Shown piece by piece: positions 54,382 through 62,948 of a DNA stretch of 64,000 nucleotides. The notes beneath the pieces were generated by a model. That model saw only the letters and a program-made list of their open reading frames with translations. It was not told the origin of the DNA and searched no databases. Within the stretch, counting starts at the first letter, position 1, and each line of letters opens with the position of its first letter. This DNA is from JBBEBE01 sp040882505 (GTDB taxonomy: Bacteria > Bacteroidota > Rhodothermia > Balneolales > Balneolaceae): assembly GCA_040882505.1 (NCBI GenBank), contig JBBEBE010000001.1, positions 62,001 through 126,000 of the forward strand, given 5' to 3'. Made by a program: the position numbers and the translations under genes.

Positions 54382-55068
54382 TTACTCATCCAAGTCTACA
54401 TCGTCGGGAAGCTCTTCGTCATCTCCCATGACATCATCAATATCGGAGTCGCCCTCGTCCTCTTCCACATCATCGGCTGGAACCGCGTGTACCGGGGGCT
54501 TGGTTGCAGCCCGGGCACCTGCCCGTTTCAGAAGCATGGCGATATCGGTGTTGTCGTTGTCCAGTGCAATATTGAGCGCCGTATCCCCATTCTTGTCCTT
54601 GAGCCGGACATTCGCACCTTGATCTATCAGGAATTTTACCACTTCGGTATGCCCTTCCCGGGCAGCGAGCATGAGAGCTGTCTGTCCCCATCGCTGCTGT
54701 GCATTTACACTTGCGCCTCGATCGACCAGCAGCTTGACCGCCTCGAGACGTCCTTCGCGGGATGCAATAATCACTGCAAGATCACCAATCGGGACATCTT
54801 CCCCCAACAGGTACGTCATGACCTCCAAATGACCGTTCTCGGCAGCTCGATTCAGGGCTGTCCCCCCCATTCGGGTTTCGGCTTTGGGATCGGCCCCTTT
54901 TTCCAGCAGAAATCGGACCAACTCCAGGTGGTTGTTTTCAGCTGCGAGCATAAGTGCGGTCTCCCCGCTTTTGCTGGATTCGTCTATGGAGACTCCCTTT
55001 TCGAGGAGACCCTGTACAACATTGAGTTCACCATTCTGCGCAGCCGTCAAAAGGGCAGGTCGTTCCAT
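54382..55068 (-). CDS. Ankyrin-repeat protein with acidic tail
   Basis: 228 residues. About five ankyrin repeats span residues 4-185 (for example GETALMLAAENNHLELVRFLLEKGADP and GQTALMLAAREGHTEVVKFL-type units), some imperfect (GDLAVIIASREGRLEAVKLLVDRGA). The last ~30 residues are almost all Asp and Glu. No signal peptide or TM is seen, so it is probably cytosolic. Ankyrin repeats mediate protein binding; the partner is unknown. It lies 105 nt after fmt on the same strand. Confidence 0.85.
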   Translation of the reverse strand: MERPALLTAAQNGELNVVQGLLEKGVSIDESSKSGETALMLAAENNHLELVRFLLEKGADPKAETRMGGTALNRAAENGHLEVMTYLLGEDVPIGDLAVIIASREGRLEAVKLLVDRGASVNAQQRWGQTALMLAAREGHTEVVKFLIDQGANVRLKDKNGDTALNIALDNDNTDIAMLLKRAGARAATKPPVHAVPADDVEEDEGDSDIDDVMGDDEELPDDVDLDE

Positions 55069-55173
55069 AACATACGGAGTTGATTCAAGCGTTCAGCATC
55101 CCGGCAACCGGGCTTTCGGGCGAAAGGTAGGTTTCAAAATCATTGCGAACAAGCCTTGCAGACAGGGAATCGA

Positions 55174-56142
55174 CTACTTGAATCCGGGATCAAATGAATA
55201 GCTGTTGGCGAAATCTTTTCCGGAAATCCGACCTTTGCCTGGTAGTTTCAAATCCTTGATTTCGACGGTTCCGGTTCGACAACCGACCAACAGATATCGC
55301 CCTTCGGCAAAAATCAGTTCTCCAGGCATGAGATCGATCTCCGGTCCCCGTCGTGCTCGAAGAATGTGCACCGTTTGATTCCCATAGAGTGTCCAGGCTC
55401 CCGGGTGGGGAATCATCGAGCGAATGTGATTGTAGACGGCCTCCGCATCCTCTTTGAATTCGATGTGTGCATCGTCCCGGAACAGTTTCGGAGCTTCCGA
55501 CGCCAACGCACTCTCCTGTGGGGCAGGATCTACCTTGCCTGCCGCGATTTGGTCGATACTCTCGACAAGAAGATCGGCACCGACATGTCGCAACCGTTCA
55601 TAAAGCTCTCCGGTGGTTTCGTCAGGATCAATACGTACTTCCGTCTGCTCGATCACAGCTCCCGTATCCACCTCTTTCTCCAGGAAGAAAACCGTACAAC
55701 CGGTCTCGTACTCTCCATTACGAATGGCCCAGTGGATGGGTGCCGCTCCGCGATAGCGAGGAAGCAAAGAGGCGTGCAAATTGATCGCACCCCGGCTTGG
55801 AATGGAGAGCAGGGTATCCGGAAGAATTCGGAATGCGACCACCACCAAGAGGTCCGGTTTTAGTTTTTGAAGCTCTGCTGCAAGTGCAGGATCGTTTGTC
55901 TCCTCGATATCACCCGTTGGAAGGCCCAACTCCAATGCTTTCGCTTTCACGGCCGTCGGTTGTGTCTCCGACCCACGCCCGCGACGGCGATCCGGATTGC
56001 TGTAGACCTTGAGAATCTTGTGATCCGAATCGTTTAAAGCTTCCAGGGAGGGAACGGCAAATTCAGGAGAACCCATGAAGACGACCCGAAGGGGTCTCTT
56101 TCCACGAACCATCCCCGAAAGCCTCTTCAGAAACCCGTTCAT
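55174..56142 (-). CDS. fmt: Methionyl-tRNA formyltransferase
   Basis: 322 residues. VVFMGSPEFAVPSLEAL opens the catalytic domain, LPRYRGAAPIHWAIRNGE holds the folate-site segment, and the C-terminal OB-like domain ends GRISGKDFANSY. It formylates initiator Met-tRNA. Its start overlaps the def stop by ATGA, keeping the common def-fmt pairing. About 18 residues precede the usual start of similarity. Confidence 0.97.
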   Translation of the reverse strand: MNGFLKRLSGMVRGKRPLRVVFMGSPEFAVPSLEALNDSDHKILKVYSNPDRRRGRGSETQPTAVKAKALELGLPTGDIEETNDPALAAELQKLKPDLLVVVAFRILPDTLLSIPSRGAINLHASLLPRYRGAAPIHWAIRNGEYETGCTVFFLEKEVDTGAVIEQTEVRIDPDETTGELYERLRHVGADLLVESIDQIAAGKVDPAPQESALASEAPKLFRDDAHIEFKEDAEAVYNHIRSMIPHPGAWTLYGNQTVHILRARRGPEIDLMPGELIFAEGRYLLVGCRTGTVEIKDLKLPGKGRISGKDFANSYSFDPGFK

Positions 56143-56708
56143 ACCCTCTCACCGCCTCTTGGAACCAGTGGATAGGTGGTCTCTACACGTCCCGAGTCAA
56201 TCTTCTCGAGACGTGATTTGTGAAGTCGACGCTTGAACGCACTCAAATAGTCCAGGAAAAGCTTTCCATCCAGATGGTCCAGCTCGTGCTGAATAACACG
56301 CGAGGTCCACCCTCGAAACGTCTCCTCTTTTACCTGAAGCGACGCATCCAGATAGCGCACATGAATCTCGTCGGGTCGCTTCACCTTGTCGCGAACATCC
56401 GGAATACTCAGACAGCCCTCCTCAAGCTCGACCAGCTCCTCACCGAAATTCAGAATTTCCGGATTCATGAAAACCATCGGTCCGTAATCCGGCTCGTCAA
56501 GCTCCTCGGTGATCGGATCGGCGTCCATGACAAATACACGCTGGACGATCCCGATCTGAGGCGCGGCCAACCCCACGCCCTCTGCCGTCTCCATCGTCTC
56601 CATCATATCCTCGACGAGACCTTGCAGCGTCCTGTCTTTCGGATCCACGGGTGGGCAGACCTCCCGTAAAACCGGGTCATTCCATGTAACAATGGGTCGT
56701 ACACTCAT
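56139..56708 (-). CDS. def: Peptide deformylase
   Basis: A 189-residue metalloprotease removing N-formyl groups from new proteins. All three motifs are present: GVGLAAPQIG, EEGCLSIPD and QHELDHLDG. It sits 6 nt after ruvX and overlaps fmt. Confidence 0.97.
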   Translation of the reverse strand: MSVRPIVTWNDPVLREVCPPVDPKDRTLQGLVEDMMETMETAEGVGLAAPQIGIVQRVFVMDADPITEELDEPDYGPMVFMNPEILNFGEELVELEEGCLSIPDVRDKVKRPDEIHVRYLDASLQVKEETFRGWTSRVIQHELDHLDGKLFLDYLSAFKRRLHKSRLEKIDSGRVETTYPLVPRGGERV

Positions 56709-56714
56709 GCAACT

Positions 56715-57140
56715 TCATCCCCCACTTGATTTCATGTAGTGATGCAGGATGAGCACGGCAGCTGCCTGATCCAACATCCCTTTCTCGGCTCGCTTGTTTC
56801 GGGGAACCCCCGTTTCAATGAGCAATTCCATCGCCTGTTGCGAGCTGTACCGCTCGTCTACCTGCTCGACAGGTATCCCCGGAAACGTCTTCTCCAATTG
56901 GTTGACAAAACGGGAAACCATACGGGTACTCTCTCCCTCCCGTCCATCGCTGTGAAGTGGCCAGCCCACCACAAATGCGGCCACCGGGCCCTCTTTGACG
57001 ATCTCGCCGATCCGGTCCATCACCTCGGCCGGTGACCATGTGGCTACCGGGTTCACCGAGAGTTGAAGCGGATCGGTTCGGGCCACACCGATCCGTTTGA
57101 CCCCCACATCCACTCCAATCAATCGCCCTGAAACCGACAC
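56715..57140 (-). CDS. ruvX: RuvX/YqgF Holliday-junction resolvase-like nuclease
   Basis: A 141-residue RNase H-fold protein. GVDVGVKRIGVARTDP holds the first Asp, VGWPLHSDGREG is the conserved middle, and VDERYSSQQA and DQAAAVLIL carry the later acidic residues. E. coli YqgF processes the 16S rRNA 5' end; resolvase activity has been shown for others. It overlaps the HU gene by one base. Confidence 0.93.
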   Translation of the reverse strand: MSVSGRLIGVDVGVKRIGVARTDPLQLSVNPVATWSPAEVMDRIGEIVKEGPVAAFVVGWPLHSDGREGESTRMVSRFVNQLEKTFPGIPVEQVDERYSSQQAMELLIETGVPRNKRAEKGMLDQAAAVLILHHYMKSSGG

Positions 57141-57496
57141 TATCCCTCGGCCTCTTCGAGCTCCTCGAGTGGTTGGCGCAAAAACTCCTTGAGTCGCTTG
57201 CTCGGCTTGAAATGGGTCTTGCGATGCGCCGGCACATAAATCACTTCATTGGTCTTCGGATTGCGTGCTTTCGGTTTTGCCTTGGTCTCTTTGACTTCAA
57301 ACACGCCAAAATCCCTCAACTCGATCCGACACGTTGGATCGGCATCCATCAACGTACCACGAACGGCTCCAATCACCGAATCCACCCACGGCTCAGCCTG
57401 ATTCAGGGGTACATCCATCGATTCTGCGACTCGTCGAACGATATCTCGTTTGGTATAGGTCATCTCTTGTATCGGGTCTTCGCCTGCAGTTGCCAT
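57140..57496 (-). CDS. HU/IHF-family DNA-binding protein
   Basis: A 118-residue protein with the HU fold: YTKRDIVRRVAESM, IELRDFGVFEVKETKAKPKARNPKT-type arm region and FKPSKRLKEFL. The arm proline segment ARNPKT is present. The N-terminal ~12 residues and an acidic tail (LEELEEAEG) are extra; an internal ATG at 57463 would give a more standard N-terminus. It should bend or compact DNA. It is first in the HU-ruvX-def-fmt operon. Confidence 0.9.
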   Translation of the reverse strand: MATAGEDPIQEMTYTKRDIVRRVAESMDVPLNQAEPWVDSVIGAVRGTLMDADPTCRIELRDFGVFEVKETKAKPKARNPKTNEVIYVPAHRKTHFKPSKRLKEFLRQPLEELEEAEG

Positions 57497-57546
57497 ACCC
57501 TGTGCATCTGATAATCAGGCATTTTCTTCCAGTTTCAATCAGAACC

Positions 57547-57554
57547 CAAATATA
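57547..57554 (-). promoter_or_regulatory. Candidate Bacteroidota-type -7 element for the HU operon
   Basis: TATATTTG on the minus strand fits the TAnnTTTG consensus, 50 nt before the HU start. No matching -33 TTG is seen at 19-21 nt. Confidence 0.3.
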
Positions 57555-57731
57555 ACTGTTTTTACTCTACTTGGACAGGAAGAAAACGAGGAATGATCCG
57601 TTGTGCATCCTCTTGTTTCTTTTACCGATAAATCGATTCCATCCAGGAAACCCATTTCAAGCTCCTCCTGTGCCAACGTATACCGCCCCCTCGTCTACAC
57701 ATCGTCACCTCCAGGCTCCCAGTCCATGAGA

Positions 57732-59972
57732 TTAATCGTAGCGAACCACGGTGCGAATTCCATCGACCTTCCGAACCCGTTGGATGATTCGATCCAGATG
57801 ATCCAGATCCTCGACATACATGGTCAGAATTCCTTCAAACATTCCGCTGTCACTATTCACATTGATACTCTTCATATTGGTCTTCAATATACGGGATAGC
57901 ACATCGGTCAGGTCGGTCACCAATCCGACACGATCCTCGCCAATCACCTTGATGGCACCCAAAAACTGAGAATCGATCTGATGGGCCCAGTCCACATTGA
58001 TGATTCGCTCACCGTCGGTTCGTATCAGATGGTTTGCATTCTTGCAGGACGTGCGGTGAATCTTCACATCTCCGTTCCGACTGATGAATCCGATGACGTC
58101 GTCTCCCGGTATCGGATTGCAACAGTTCGCATAGGCATATTTGACGTTGGTAATTTCTCCCTGAATCAATAGATCATCTGATCCACTCTGTCGGGCAGAC
58201 GAGATAAACTTCTTCTGAAACTCCTCCTCGCTCACGTGCTCGGGTTCTACGCTGTCAGACTCGGGAACCCGTCCTTTGCTTTTGTACTTCCGGACGGCAT
58301 CGTAGAGATCATTGACATCGAAGCGGGCGCGGCCAATCTCGTAGAATATCTCCTGTAGCGAGTCGAACTCCAGCTTTCGGGCCACCTTCATCAGCTCTTG
58401 TTCAGAGATCTTTACCTTGCCTCGCGAAAGCCGTTTCTCCCAAACTTCGCGACCCTGATCGGCAATATCGCGCTCCTTCTGCTTGATGAACTGCCGAATC
58501 CTGGATTTTGCCTTGTGGGTAACCACATCGTGAATCCAGTCCGGATTCAAATTGATCTTTTTACCAGACAAAATTTCGACCTGATCACCCACCTCCAGTT
58601 TTTGGCGCAGTGGAACCATTTTCCCGTTCACCTTGGCCGCCATCGCCCGTTCACCGATCTCGCTGTGGATCTCGAACGCGAAATCGATGCAGGAACTGCC
58701 CTTCGGCAAGGTCTTCAGCTCTCCATCCGGCGTAAAGACGTAAATTTCGTGCTGATAGAGGTTCAGCTGAAAATCTTTTACAAATTCGGTCGCCGCATCG
58801 GGCCTTGGATTGTCCAATACATCCCGAACCCAATGGACAAACCGGTCAAGAGAGGTATTCTCAGCCGATCCCTCCTTGTACTTCCAGTGGGCTGCCACCC
58901 CTTTTTCGGCGATCGTATCCATGCGACGGGTCCGGATCTGAACCTCGACCTTTCGCCCCTTTTGGGTAATCACCGTCGTATGAAGAGACTGATAGCCGTT
59001 GGCTTTCGGCACGGAAATAAAATCACGAAACCGTTGTGGAATGGGGGTGTACCAATCGGTAATAATGGAATAGACCCGCCAGCAATCTTCTTTCGAATGC
59101 GGATCTTCCAAAATAATACGGATGGCAAACAGATCGTAGATCTCCTCGAAAGGTTTCTGTTGCCGCTGCATCTTCCGATAGATCGAGTAGAGATGTTTGG
59201 GACGCCCTTTGATCTCGAATTTGAAGTTCATCTTCGACAGCTCATCCTCGATCGGATGCATGAACTCCTCGATAAACTGCTCGCGAGAACCACGCTTCTC
59301 CTTCAGCTTGCGAGCGATGTATCGGTAAGAGTTTACGTCCGTCACCTTGAAGCAGAGGTCCTCAAACTCATTCTTCACTTCGAAGAGACCGAATCGGTGT
59401 GCAAGTGGAGCATAAAGCTCCATCGTCTCGCTGGCAATTTTAAGCTGTTTTTCTCGGGGGAGGTGATCGATGGTGCGCATGTTGTGCAACCGATCGGCAA
59501 ACTTGATCAGAACCACTCGGATGTCCTCGGCCATGGAGAGGAGCATCTTCATAAATGTCTCGGCCTGCTTGGTATCCCGGCTTTCAAAGACTCCGGCGAT
59601 TTTGGTCACCCCGTCGATGATATGGGCAACCGTCTGTCCAAACAGCTCGTGAATGTCCTCCAGTGTCACCGATGTATCTTCCACGGTATCGTGCAACAGT
59701 GCAGCCGCAACCGACTCATCATCAATGCTCATGTCCTGTGCAACAATACGGGCAACCTCCAACGGGTGCAGGTAGTAGGGCTCCCCGGAAGCACGCGTAA
59801 TGCCGTCGTGGGAAAAGTAACAGAGGCGAAAGGCACGCGATATCAGATCTTCATCGACTTCATGAAGATGTTCACGACACAGCTCTACCAATTCGGCCAG
59901 ACCCTGGCTGGGAACCGGTGGCATGTCGGCCGTCTGGAAATCCTCAATGATATTGATACTCGCTTTTCCCAT
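57732..59972 (-). CDS. rel: Bifunctional (p)ppGpp synthetase/hydrolase
   Basis: 746 residues with all RSH domains. The HD hydrolase (about 45-200) has SGEPYYLHPLEVA and ALLHDTVEDT, so it looks active. The synthetase domain has DLFAIRIIL and ANGYQSLHTTV with VEVQIRT. The TGS domain begins IYVFTPDGELKTLP, and a zinc-finger-like region has the CKNAN and CCNP cysteines. A C-terminal ACT domain follows. It makes and degrades the stringent alarmone. It is monocistronic, with 235 nt to the HU gene upstream region. Confidence 0.96.
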   Translation of the reverse strand: MGKASINIIEDFQTADMPPVPSQGLAELVELCREHLHEVDEDLISRAFRLCYFSHDGITRASGEPYYLHPLEVARIVAQDMSIDDESVAAALLHDTVEDTSVTLEDIHELFGQTVAHIIDGVTKIAGVFESRDTKQAETFMKMLLSMAEDIRVVLIKFADRLHNMRTIDHLPREKQLKIASETMELYAPLAHRFGLFEVKNEFEDLCFKVTDVNSYRYIARKLKEKRGSREQFIEEFMHPIEDELSKMNFKFEIKGRPKHLYSIYRKMQRQQKPFEEIYDLFAIRIILEDPHSKEDCWRVYSIITDWYTPIPQRFRDFISVPKANGYQSLHTTVITQKGRKVEVQIRTRRMDTIAEKGVAAHWKYKEGSAENTSLDRFVHWVRDVLDNPRPDAATEFVKDFQLNLYQHEIYVFTPDGELKTLPKGSSCIDFAFEIHSEIGERAMAAKVNGKMVPLRQKLEVGDQVEILSGKKINLNPDWIHDVVTHKAKSRIRQFIKQKERDIADQGREVWEKRLSRGKVKISEQELMKVARKLEFDSLQEIFYEIGRARFDVNDLYDAVRKYKSKGRVPESDSVEPEHVSEEEFQKKFISSARQSGSDDLLIQGEITNVKYAYANCCNPIPGDDVIGFISRNGDVKIHRTSCKNANHLIRTDGERIINVDWAHQIDSQFLGAIKVIGEDRVGLVTDLTDVLSRILKTNMKSINVNSDSGMFEGILTMYVEDLDHLDRIIQRVRKVDGIRTVVRYD

Positions 59973-60015
59973 TCATGTACTGCCGGTGCATCCGGTCTGT
60001 AAAAGTGGAAGGAAT

Positions 60016-60046
60016 GAAAAAGGCGACCCCGGGACGAGTCGCCTTT
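60016..60046 (-). terminator. Intrinsic terminator of the outer-membrane barrel gene
   Basis: AAAGGCGAC/GTCGCCTTT (9 bp, 10-nt loop) is followed on the minus strand by T residues, 25 nt after the stop. The flanking runs make it usable in both directions. Confidence 0.8.
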
Positions 60047-60070
60047 GTATAAGAACCGTAAATCAGCGCG

Positions 60071-60640
60071 TTAAAATTCCAGCGTCACACCAAAGGCCCA
60101 CCGGCTGTTCTGATTTGAATAAAACTGATCGTCCTCGAAGTGACGAACAAACCGGTACTCCACGAACGGCTTGAGCATGGGCAATGTCGTCAACTGTACG
60201 CCCGTGAAGACGTTCCAGTAGAAGTAGTCTTCGTCGAATTCTCCGTTCTGTGTGCCCTGTTCCACAGCTTTGAAACTCTCGCTCCCGATCCCCATTCCAG
60301 CGTAGGGTGAAATCAGGCCCAGAGGAACCCCTCCGGTAGCTGCCAAACCAAAATCGTAGCTGTCCATCTCCGTCGTTACAGTCCCTCCCCCAAAGTCAAA
60401 ACTGTTCTCCTCGCTAAAGTAGCTGAAATGTCCACGCAGCTTGAGATCGACCAGGGGAACCATGTTCAAAATTCCTTGTTCGATCCGTAGACCAAAGCCA
60501 TTTTCCGGCGAAATATCCCGCGTTTCAAACGAAGCGCCGATTCCGGTCTGGGCGGCGGCCTTCTCCATTGGCACACTCACCAACAGCAACAACAGTGGAA
60601 GGATCCAAATTCCTGTTCGTCCTCGAAGTTGATCACTCAT
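60071..60640 (-). CDS. Outer-membrane beta-barrel protein
   Basis: 189 residues with a signal peptide (LLLLLVSVPMEKAAAQ). The mature part has about eight amphipathic strands with aromatic girdles (GHFSYFSEEN, DYFYWNVFTGVQL, PFVEYRFVRHF), ending in Phe as typical of Bam substrates. It resembles the small OmpW/OMP_b-brl porin families; substrate unknown. It is monocistronic with a strong terminator. Confidence 0.8.
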   Translation of the reverse strand: MSDQLRGRTGIWILPLLLLLVSVPMEKAAAQTGIGASFETRDISPENGFGLRIEQGILNMVPLVDLKLRGHFSYFSEENSFDFGGGTVTTEMDSYDFGLAATGGVPLGLISPYAGMGIGSESFKAVEQGTQNGEFDEDYFYWNVFTGVQLTTLPMLKPFVEYRFVRHFEDDQFYSNQNSRWAFGVTLEF

Positions 60641-60766
60641 CTCGTATCTCCCGTTTGTTTTGATTCGATCTTGTCTGCCTCTCTGTCCGTTCCCGTCCAG
60701 ATAAAGGCACCTTCTCTCATTGACACCCTGGCATGGCCCGTCTCATACAACCCGGTACGGGTCCAA

Positions 60767-61195
60767 TTATTCCGCTTCGGTCGAGGATTGGCTGCTTGTT
60801 GCCTGGTTCAGCCACATTTTCTCCAAACTTCGATAAAGCTGGTCACTGGTAATTGGTTTGACAAGATAATCAATATAGTTGGTTTGGGCGGCATCCTCCC
60901 GATTCTGTTGGTCGGAGTTCCCGGTAATGTATATGGCCGGAATATCCAGGGTTTGCTGCATAATGTAAACCGCCTTCGTCCCCAGAATCCCCTCGCCCAG
61001 ATAAATATCGGCGATAATCAGGTCCACCGGGTGATTCTTGACCAACTCGAGAGCCTCTTCACCGGTACGAGCCCGATGAGTATTCTCGATTCCAACGCGT
61101 TTGAGCATCAGTTCCAGGCTCAAGGTCAGGATCATGTCATCCTCCATAATCAGGACGGATTTATTCGGAAATCGTACACTCTGATGTTGTTGCAT
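60767..61195 (-). CDS. Single-domain response regulator
   Basis: A 142-residue receiver domain with no output domain. The acidic pair is in LIMEDDMIL, the phospho-acceptor Asp in LIIADIYLGEG, Thr in IYITGNSD and Lys in DYLVKPITSD. Such proteins relay phosphate or act by protein contact. It follows 16 nt after a gene for a histidine-kinase remnant, the probable partner or its former partner. The C-terminal ~15 residues are Ser/Gln-rich and probably unstructured. Confidence 0.9.
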   Translation of the reverse strand: MQQHQSVRFPNKSVLIMEDDMILTLSLELMLKRVGIENTHRARTGEEALELVKNHPVDLIIADIYLGEGILGTKAVYIMQQTLDIPAIYITGNSDQQNREDAAQTNYIDYLVKPITSDQLYRSLEKMWLNQATSSQSSTEAE

Positions 61196-61211
61196 GGCTA
61201 ATTGGCTGCGA

Positions 61212-61871
61212 TTAAATAAATGAGCTACTGGACCCTTTCACGTCCGCTTTAAAGAACCGAATGCACATTTCGTCGGATCTGTCCGGGCTCACGTGACAGT
61301 GAGCGTTTAGTTGATTCAGCAATACACTCAAGACCCTTGCATTGAATCCTTCCGGATCCTCGTCAATGAATTTGACCATTGGATATCCGGGAATTCCGAA
61401 TCGGATACGAACTTCCTCGCCCTCTTGGTCCAACGAGAGGTAGGGATCTGCCGAATACCGATGATTGGAAAATTCGGCCAAATTGAATAATTCGTTCAAT
61501 ATCAGACCCGCTGTTACGGCTTGATTTACGTTCAACCGAACGTGTTCGACCTTCAGAACCAGCTCTCTCCCACGTCCAATCGCCTGCTTTTGCCACGAAT
61601 CCGACATACTCATAATGTAGAGATCCAGATGGACACGTAAAAGATCGTCTTGCTCATACTCATAGACAACTTCTCCGTCCAACCAGACCGGAATGGTCCC
61701 GAGAAGCACCGGAATCTCCAGGCCCTCCTTACTACATCTTAACGTTTCCCGCTGAACCGTTGTTCCCGATAAAGTTTGCCCGGTAAACTCTTTCTCTTCT
61801 TCATCGAGCCCGTCGGGAATCAACAGTTCGTCCACATTGCGGCCGTATGCCTCGTCGTGTGACTCCTGCAT
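61212..61871 (-). CDS. Eroded PAS-HisKA_2-type sensor kinase remnant
   Basis: 219 residues. Residues 8-75 match the second half of a PAS domain (YGRNVDELLIPDGL, then ETLRCSKEGLEIPVLLGT). The frame is open upstream to an in-frame TGA with PAS-like residues but no start. Then LRVHLDLYI leads to QAVTAGLILNELF, resembling the N-box of HisKA_2/HWE kinases (GLILNELVSNA). The phosphoacceptor helix (HHRVKNNL-type) and the DxGxG ATP box are missing. It may be a decaying kinase or a pseudokinase adaptor for the adjacent receiver. Confidence 0.6.
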   Translation of the reverse strand: MQESHDEAYGRNVDELLIPDGLDEEEKEFTGQTLSGTTVQRETLRCSKEGLEIPVLLGTIPVWLDGEVVYEYEQDDLLRVHLDLYIMSMSDSWQKQAIGRGRELVLKVEHVRLNVNQAVTAGLILNELFNLAEFSNHRYSADPYLSLDQEGEEVRIRFGIPGYPMVKFIDEDPEGFNARVLSVLLNQLNAHCHVSPDRSDEMCIRFFKADVKGSSSSFI

Positions 61872-62082
61872 CTCCTTATTGGAGCAAACCAGTGGCAGTC
61901 ATGCCAAAATAACTACCCAAAATTATCCCGAACCGGACCGGAATCCTATTTGATCCTTTTAATCTTGGCAGATCCCCGCTATACAATCCCGACAGATTTT
62001 GTACCATTCAAGTGGCGTGGGTCCAATTTTTTACCGAATCGGGCCCGCACGATCCAATGCAATCATCCAGAGGAGAGGTATC

Positions 62083-62937
62083 ATGATCAAGCAAATTCTA
62101 GTCGCCCTGGATCCAGACCAGGACACCAACGTGGCCATCCGCTACTCCATCTCGCTGGCCAAACGGTTTCAGGCGCATGTCACAGGACTGGCCGTGGTGG
62201 ATGTGAGTAATATACCCATTCATACCGGATCCGGAACCCTGGACATGGAGTACTACGGCCAGGAAATATGGGACAGTCTGACCCGGGAGACCAGGGATGT
62301 GGCCCAAGAGCTTCTGGACAACTTCCGGAGTGAAGCCCGAAAAGCAGGCGTCTCTCACCACACCGTGGAGAGAGAGGGAGCCTCTTGGGAACGAATTGTC
62401 TACGAGACCCGATTCCATGATCTGCTCATCATCGGACGGGATGCGCGCTTCTTCTACAACGAACCGGAGCGGGATACACGCACGTTGGCAAAAGTGGTCA
62501 AAAATGGTGTGGGACCCACCTTGGTGGTTACCGACGAGTACCACGAGGTCGAAACCCTGATGGTCGCCTGTGACGGTTCACCGGCCAGTGCCCGCTCCAT
62601 CAAGAGCTTTGTTCACCTGCTGCCTTACGGTCACGACATCAAGATTGAAATGGTCTACGTCCAGCACCCGAACATCGGTAACGAGGAGGATCCGGTCCTT
62701 CTCGATCTGGAACGGCTGGAGGCCTATCTTCGACGCCACTCGTTTCACAAAATTGTACGGGAAGTGGTCAAAGGAGAGGATCCCGCGAAAACATTGCTTG
62801 AATTACAGACAGAGCGAAAACCCGACCTCCTGCTCATGGGCGCTCACTCGGTGTCTGCCCTGCGACGCGTAACGTTCGGATCCAATACCCATTCACTCAT
62901 TACGGAGTCCAACGTTCCACTGTTTATGGCTCCGTAA
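62083..62937 (+). CDS. Tandem universal stress protein
   Basis: 284 residues with two Usp domains. The first (1-150) begins MIKQILVALDPDQDTNVAIRY; its nucleotide loop is weak (IIGRDAR). The second (about 160-284) begins TLMVACDGSPASARSIKSF and has LLMGAHSVSALRRVTFGSNTHSLI, a better match to the G-2x-G-9x-G(S/T) ATP signature. Members help survival under stress. GAGGAGAGG stands just upstream of the ATG at 62083; 28 in-frame codons before it are ignored. Confidence 0.88.
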   Translation: MIKQILVALDPDQDTNVAIRYSISLAKRFQAHVTGLAVVDVSNIPIHTGSGTLDMEYYGQEIWDSLTRETRDVAQELLDNFRSEARKAGVSHHTVEREGASWERIVYETRFHDLLIIGRDARFFYNEPERDTRTLAKVVKNGVGPTLVVTDEYHEVETLMVACDGSPASARSIKSFVHLLPYGHDIKIEMVYVQHPNIGNEEDPVLLDLERLEAYLRRHSFHKIVREVVKGEDPAKTLLELQTERKPDLLLMGAHSVSALRRVTFGSNTHSLITESNVPLFMAP

Positions 62938-62948
62938 CGGCAAATCAA

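Noticed and set aside
58398..60002. 534-codon plus-strand ORF opposite rel
   Set aside because: It is fully antisense to a well-conserved RSH gene and shows no family motif; a shadow frame.
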